Shown: piece after piece, positions 41,753 through 44,708 of the stretch
How the letters are laid out: the number at the start of each line of letters is the position of its first letter
Position numbering within the stretch: the first letter of the stretch is position 1
Assembly: GCA_900554305.1 (NCBI GenBank)
Contig: USGV01000012.1
Coordinates: 1-44,708 of the forward strand
Source: an uncultured Mycoplasmatota bacterium
GTDB taxonomy: Bacteria; Bacillota_I; Bacilli_A; RF39; UBA660
Reading direction: 5' to 3'
DNA length: 44,708 nucleotides
The notes under the pieces: generated by a model
What the model was told of the DNA's origin: nothing
The model's database searches: none
The model's input: only the letters and a program-made list of their open reading frames with translations
Made by a program: the position numbers and the translations under genes

Positions 41753-42925
41753 TTATTTTATTACTTTTTTCATATTTTTTACTTCTGCCATAGTAGTATT
41801 AGTTTGTAAATCTGTATTAAACAAATAATCATAACGAAACAAAGAAAAACCTTGATATTGTGCCAAATTTCTACTAAGTAATACTTCTCTCATAATAATA
41901 TCACTATTTTCAATCCATTCGTTCATCCCCTCTTTGGCAAACTTATCAATAGCACCAACTTTGTAAAATGCCAACACAGGCATTAAAGATACCTTTGTAG
42001 ATAACTGTTCCCACTCTTCTAAAACCGAAACGAACGGCTTTACTTCATTATAAAATCCATAATAAATTTGCGGCATCAAATAATCGACATAGCCCTTCTT
42101 ACTTCCCCAAGTCCTTACATCAGCATAATGCATCTGATAGTTATTTTCTATATTACCGTCTGGAGAAATTGCAAAAGAGGTCTCATACTCATGACAAACC
42201 TCGTAAACCCTCTTTATTAAATCATTAACTTGCATAATTCGAAATTCAGATAAAGTAATACTGGGATGCTCTTTTTTATAACTTGTAAATTCTTCTAAAT
42301 CTATAGATTCTTCAGTCGATGGATAAAAGTAATCGTCAAACAAAACCCCATCAACATCATAGTTTTTAACAATTTCCTTCACTCCAGAAACGATAAGTTT
42401 TTTATTTTCTTCTTTGGCAGGATTATAGTAAATGCCATCAGAAATATAAATAGCATCTGTATTCAAATAAGAAACCGCTGGATTATCCTCGGATAAATCA
42501 CTAATATCTTCATCTCCTCGAATACGATAAGGATTAATCCAGGCAAACAATTTCATATTCTTCTTATGACAAAAATTCAAAAAAGTATCCAAAACATCAT
42601 AATCTAATGCGACTCCTTCTTCTCTACTAACCACGCTACTCCATGGAAAAATTGAAGATGGATAAATAGCATCACTAAACGTTCTCACCTGCAAAACTAT
42701 CATATTAAAGCCCAAGTCATAGACATTAGAAACCATGCTTTGAATACTCTCTTTCCCTTCTTTTTGACTCTTTCCTTTTAAATAATTAGAAAGTTCAATA
42801 TAACTAATAAACATTCCGCGGGTCTCTCTAATCTCTTGGATATCTACCTTTTCTTGCTCAAAAAAAGTAGAAAGAGCAAAGCATCCTATCATAAAAAACA
42901 CCATAATTAGGATTTTCTTTTTCAT
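41753..42925 (-). CDS. GHL10-type (glycoside hydrolase-like) secreted protein
   Basis: The 390-residue protein has an N-terminal export helix (about 2-22), then a TIM-barrel-like domain: ETRGMFISYIEL, LGFNMIVLQVRTFSDAIYPSSIFPWS, MKLFAWINPYRI, DVDGVLFDDYFYPST, TSFAISPDGN, YVDYLMPQIYYGF. These are the marks of the GHL10 (PF02638) family. Its members probably act on wall glycans. MIGC could be a weak lipobox (Met at -3 is unusual), so it may be lipid-anchored. It is tandem with the DUF421 gene at 42970. Confidence 0.85.
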   Translation of the reverse strand: MKKKILIMVFFMIGCFALSTFFEQEKVDIQEIRETRGMFISYIELSNYLKGKSQKEGKESIQSMVSNVYDLGFNMIVLQVRTFSDAIYPSSIFPWSSVVSREEGVALDYDVLDTFLNFCHKKNMKLFAWINPYRIRGDEDISDLSEDNPAVSYLNTDAIYISDGIYYNPAKEENKKLIVSGVKEIVKNYDVDGVLFDDYFYPSTEESIDLEEFTSYKKEHPSITLSEFRIMQVNDLIKRVYEVCHEYETSFAISPDGNIENNYQMHYADVRTWGSKKGYVDYLMPQIYYGFYNEVKPFVSVLEEWEQLSTKVSLMPVLAFYKVGAIDKFAKEGMNEWIENSDIIMREVLLSRNLAQYQGFSLFRYDYLFNTDLQTNTTMAEVKNMKKVIK

Positions 42926-42969
42926 ATTATCACCAAATTTAAGGTATCATTATAAAAGAAAAAAATTTG

Positions 42970-43614
42970 TCACTTTACTGCTTCTTTCCTAATTAAAAAT
43001 AATTTATTCTTTTGATAAAAACCATAAAAAACATCTTCCAATTGATAATTCTCATGTCGCAATGCTTTTTCTAACCAAATTGAATCTTTCCCAATCTGAT
43101 ACAAAACATCTTTTTGTATCTTTCCATCAATAATAATTGGTAATGGATAAACTCGATTTTTATCATCATCTTTTCTAAAGACAGAAAGTTTACCACTGGT
43201 TTCTAAAATGGCATAATCAACTTCTTCAATAGATTTAATTCCACGACTTCTAAGTTGCACAAGCAAATCATCTAAATTATATCTTTGTTGTAACATCTCT
43301 TTAAAATTTACTTTTCCCCGTTCGATAATCATAGAAGGATCCCCATCTAAAATACTACGGATTTTAGCATTCTTTAAAGAAATTCTAGAAATAACTAATT
43401 GTAAAACGACTAGTGCAAGAATTGGAACAATAGAAATAAAAATATTTTCCTTATAATTATCAATAGAAATAGCCGCCAACTCCGCAATAAAAATAGAAAC
43501 AATTAAATCCATAATGGATAGTTCACCAACTTCTCTCTTCCCCATAATACGATAAATAACTGTAATTAAAAAATAAAAAAGCAAAGTTTTCCATAAAACA
43601 GTAAAATAAGCCAT
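42970..43614 (-). CDS. DUF421 / YetF-type membrane protein
   Basis: The 214-residue protein has three membrane helices in the first 85 residues and a cytoplasmic alpha/beta domain with the typical YetF blocks (YRIMGKREVGELSIMDLIVSI, LDGDPSMIIERGKVN, SRGIKSIEEVDYAILETSGKLSVF). Function is not settled. The start at 43614 has GGTGAT just upstream, while the frame from 43647 adds 11 residues. It lies 44 bp upstream of the GHL10 gene, so they may be one transcript. Confidence 0.85.
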   Translation of the reverse strand: MAYFTVLWKTLLFYFLITVIYRIMGKREVGELSIMDLIVSIFIAELAAISIDNYKENIFISIVPILALVVLQLVISRISLKNAKIRSILDGDPSMIIERGKVNFKEMLQQRYNLDDLLVQLRSRGIKSIEEVDYAILETSGKLSVFRKDDDKNRVYPLPIIIDGKIQKDVLYQIGKDSIWLEKALRHENYQLEDVFYGFYQKNKLFLIRKEAVK

Positions 43615-43686
43615 GATATCACCCAGTAATAGTGTAAACCAGTTCATAAATTTTATACAAAAACATAAAATGAATTGAGGTGCTCT

Positions 43687-44043
43687 ATGGAAACAATAAA
43701 AAAATATTCATTTAGATTTCTCTATACTTTAATTGGAATCGTAATCTCTCTTCTATTAATCACAACACTGTATCATTTTAATTTAATATCATCAAACATT
43801 TATCAGGCTTTAAAATTCATTCTGTTATTAGCAAACATTCTAATTAGCGGTATTATCTTAGGAAAAAAAGCCACCAGTAAAGGGTATCTAGAAGGGATAA
43901 AGCTAGGACTCTTCTTAATAATATTATTTACATTATTAACACTTCTAACAGGAGAAGATTTAAAACTAAGAATTCTACTTTATGATATTATCATTTTAAT
44001 TACCTCAATACTAGGAGGAATGATTGGTATAAACAAGAAATAG
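43687..44043 (+). CDS. TIGR04086-type small membrane protein
   Basis: The 118-residue protein has four membrane helices (about 8-31, 40-58, 70-87 and 92-114) with the internal GIILGKKATSKGYLEGIKLGLFLI segment, typical of the TIGR04086 (YrzE-like) family. In Bacillus it lies near secDF. The start at 43687 follows GAGGTG by 4 nt. The gene is divergent from the DUF421 gene, 72 bp away. Confidence 0.7.
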   Translation: METIKKYSFRFLYTLIGIVISLLLITTLYHFNLISSNIYQALKFILLLANILISGIILGKKATSKGYLEGIKLGLFLIILFTLLTLLTGEDLKLRILLYDIIILITSILGGMIGINKK

Positions 44044-44091
44044 ATAGACAAAAAAAAGAATCTATACTACAATAATATCGAGGTGAAGAAT

Positions 44092-44637
44092 ATGCCAAAA
44101 TGGGCAAAAATTTTAATAGGTTTGGTTGCAATTATTATTATCATTGTGATAGGATTCTTAATCTATGTAAATACTGCTTTTATTAGTAAAGAAGAAGTAG
44201 AAGAAAATCTTGCAAAACATATTAATATTGCCGAAGAGAATCTTTACATTGAAAAAATCGATTTAGAAATGGAAAACAATCAATATGAAGTAGATTTCTA
44301 CTACAACAATAACGAATATGAAGCAAAAGTAGATGCTAAAGAAGGAAAAATAATCTATACAGATTTTCCATTAACAAATGCAAGTGACAATACTACAAAT
44401 AATGAAACAACAACAGAAAGTGCTAAAGAAATAAGCCTAGAAGAAGCAAAAGAGGTAGCATTAAAACATGCAAATTTAAATGAAAGCAATCTAACACTAA
44501 CAAAAGCAAGAGAAGAAAACGATGATGGTAAAATGGTATACGAAATAGAATGGCACGATGGAACCTATGAATATGATTTTGACATATCTAAAACAGGAGA
44601 AATACTACATTACGATAAAGATAGAATTCATGATTAA
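44092..44637 (+). CDS. Membrane-anchored protein with two PepSY-like domains
   Basis: The 181-residue protein has an N-terminal membrane helix (about 5-28) and two PepSY-type repeats: KEEVEENLAKHINIAEENLYIEKIDLEMENNQYEVDFYYNNNEYEAKVDAKEGKIIY and SLEEAKEVALKHANLNESNLTLTKAREENDDGKMVYEIEWHDGTYEYDFDISKTGEIL. They are joined by a Thr/Asn-rich linker. PepSY domains often inhibit or fold peptidases. The start at 44092 has GAGGTG 6 nt upstream; GTG at 44083 is part of that site. Confidence 0.8.
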   Translation: MPKWAKILIGLVAIIIIIVIGFLIYVNTAFISKEEVEENLAKHINIAEENLYIEKIDLEMENNQYEVDFYYNNNEYEAKVDAKEGKIIYTDFPLTNASDNTTNNETTTESAKEISLEEAKEVALKHANLNESNLTLTKAREENDDGKMVYEIEWHDGTYEYDFDISKTGEILHYDKDRIHD

Positions 44638-44639
44638 AA

Positions 44640-44708
44640 AAGCATTCAAAACGATGAACTTGTCAATAAAAAGTAGACAGTTTAAAAGCAATGTTATTCA
44701 AACCCTAG
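44640..44708. other. Non-coding window end
   Basis: No gene is seen. A short inverted pair TGTC / GACA (44661-44664 and 44676-44679) around an AT-rich centre lies here. It might be the end of an insertion element cut by the window edge or a gene-end structure; the sequence is too short to decide. Confidence 0.2.

Noticed and set aside
60..44637. Mycoplasma-type genetic code (TGA as Trp)
   Set aside because: TGA ends cssR, ylbJ and the YhiN-like gene in the expected places, and Trp residues are TGG.
44638..44708. Insertion-sequence end at the window edge
   Set aside because: The only sign is a short TGTC/GACA pair. No transposase or target duplication can be seen, so it is not called as a mobile element.

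Overview
The window looks like a chromosomal segment of a very AT-rich, Gram-positive Bacillota, most like an uncultured gut Bacilli lineage close to the Mollicutes or Erysipelotrichia (for example RF39-type organisms). This is inference. The supports are low GC, Shine-Dalgarno sequences of the AGGAGG/GAGGTG type, Bacillus-like gene pairs (cssRS, ylbJ/ylbL, ymfF/ymfH, lepA/hemW) and an elongator tRNA-Met that I judge nearly identical to the Bacillus one from memory. Peptidoglycan genes (class B PBP, GH25 protein) show that it has a cell wall. TGA is used as a stop (cssR, ylbJ, the YhiN-like gene) and Trp is TGG, so the code is standard. I see no prophage, CRISPR array, rRNA or complete insertion sequence.

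Layout. 60-2185 is a minus-strand accessory block: radical SAM protein, GNAT-YoaP acetyltransferase and a small membrane protein. tRNA-Met follows at 2396-2472. Then come two plus-strand genes, an SDR oxidoreductase, and the two-component system cssRS with an unusual 440-bp control region (6421-6860). 6861-9227 holds a thioesterase, a YlbL-type Lon/PDZ protease and a YlbJ-like membrane protein. 9207-12503 is a type IV pilus locus: two minor prepilins divergent from a PilB/ComGA ATPase with a long disordered tail. 12548-17509 holds tmk, an HD protein, hemW, a double-HTH protein and lepA. 17593-24811 holds a membrane protein, two FAD-dependent enzymes, a tandem GH25/LysM wall protein, and an XRE/DUF4097 pair. 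24912-33473 holds an NDT-like protein, the M16 protease pair, deoD, a lipoprotein, a DUF3592 protein, ftsK and a metallophosphoesterase. 33551-36405 holds a P-loop protein divergent from a LysR regulator, then efp, rpmG and a hypothetical protein. 36467-41700 holds a class B PBP, a DUF2624-like protein, a membrane protein, nfo, and two more prepilin genes. The end (41753-44637) holds a GHL10 protein, a DUF421 protein, a TIGR04086 membrane protein and a PepSY protein.

The strongest non-gene signal is upstream of cssR. Two pairs of 10-bp direct repeats each end exactly 29 bp before a TATA(C/G)T -10 box, and a third half-site sits 27 bp before another. This looks like tandem response-regulator promoters, interleaved with two micro-ORFs that have strong ribosome sites. 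Other points are the 265-residue Pro/Gln/Thr-rich tail of the pilus ATPase, a GH25 protein whose first domain has lost its acidic catalytic pair, an EF-hand-like loop just after the PBP KTGT motif, and at least nine intrinsic terminators whose hairpins contain the stop codon of the preceding gene. Most genes are on the minus strand and packed tightly, often with 1 to 23-nt overlaps that imply translational coupling.
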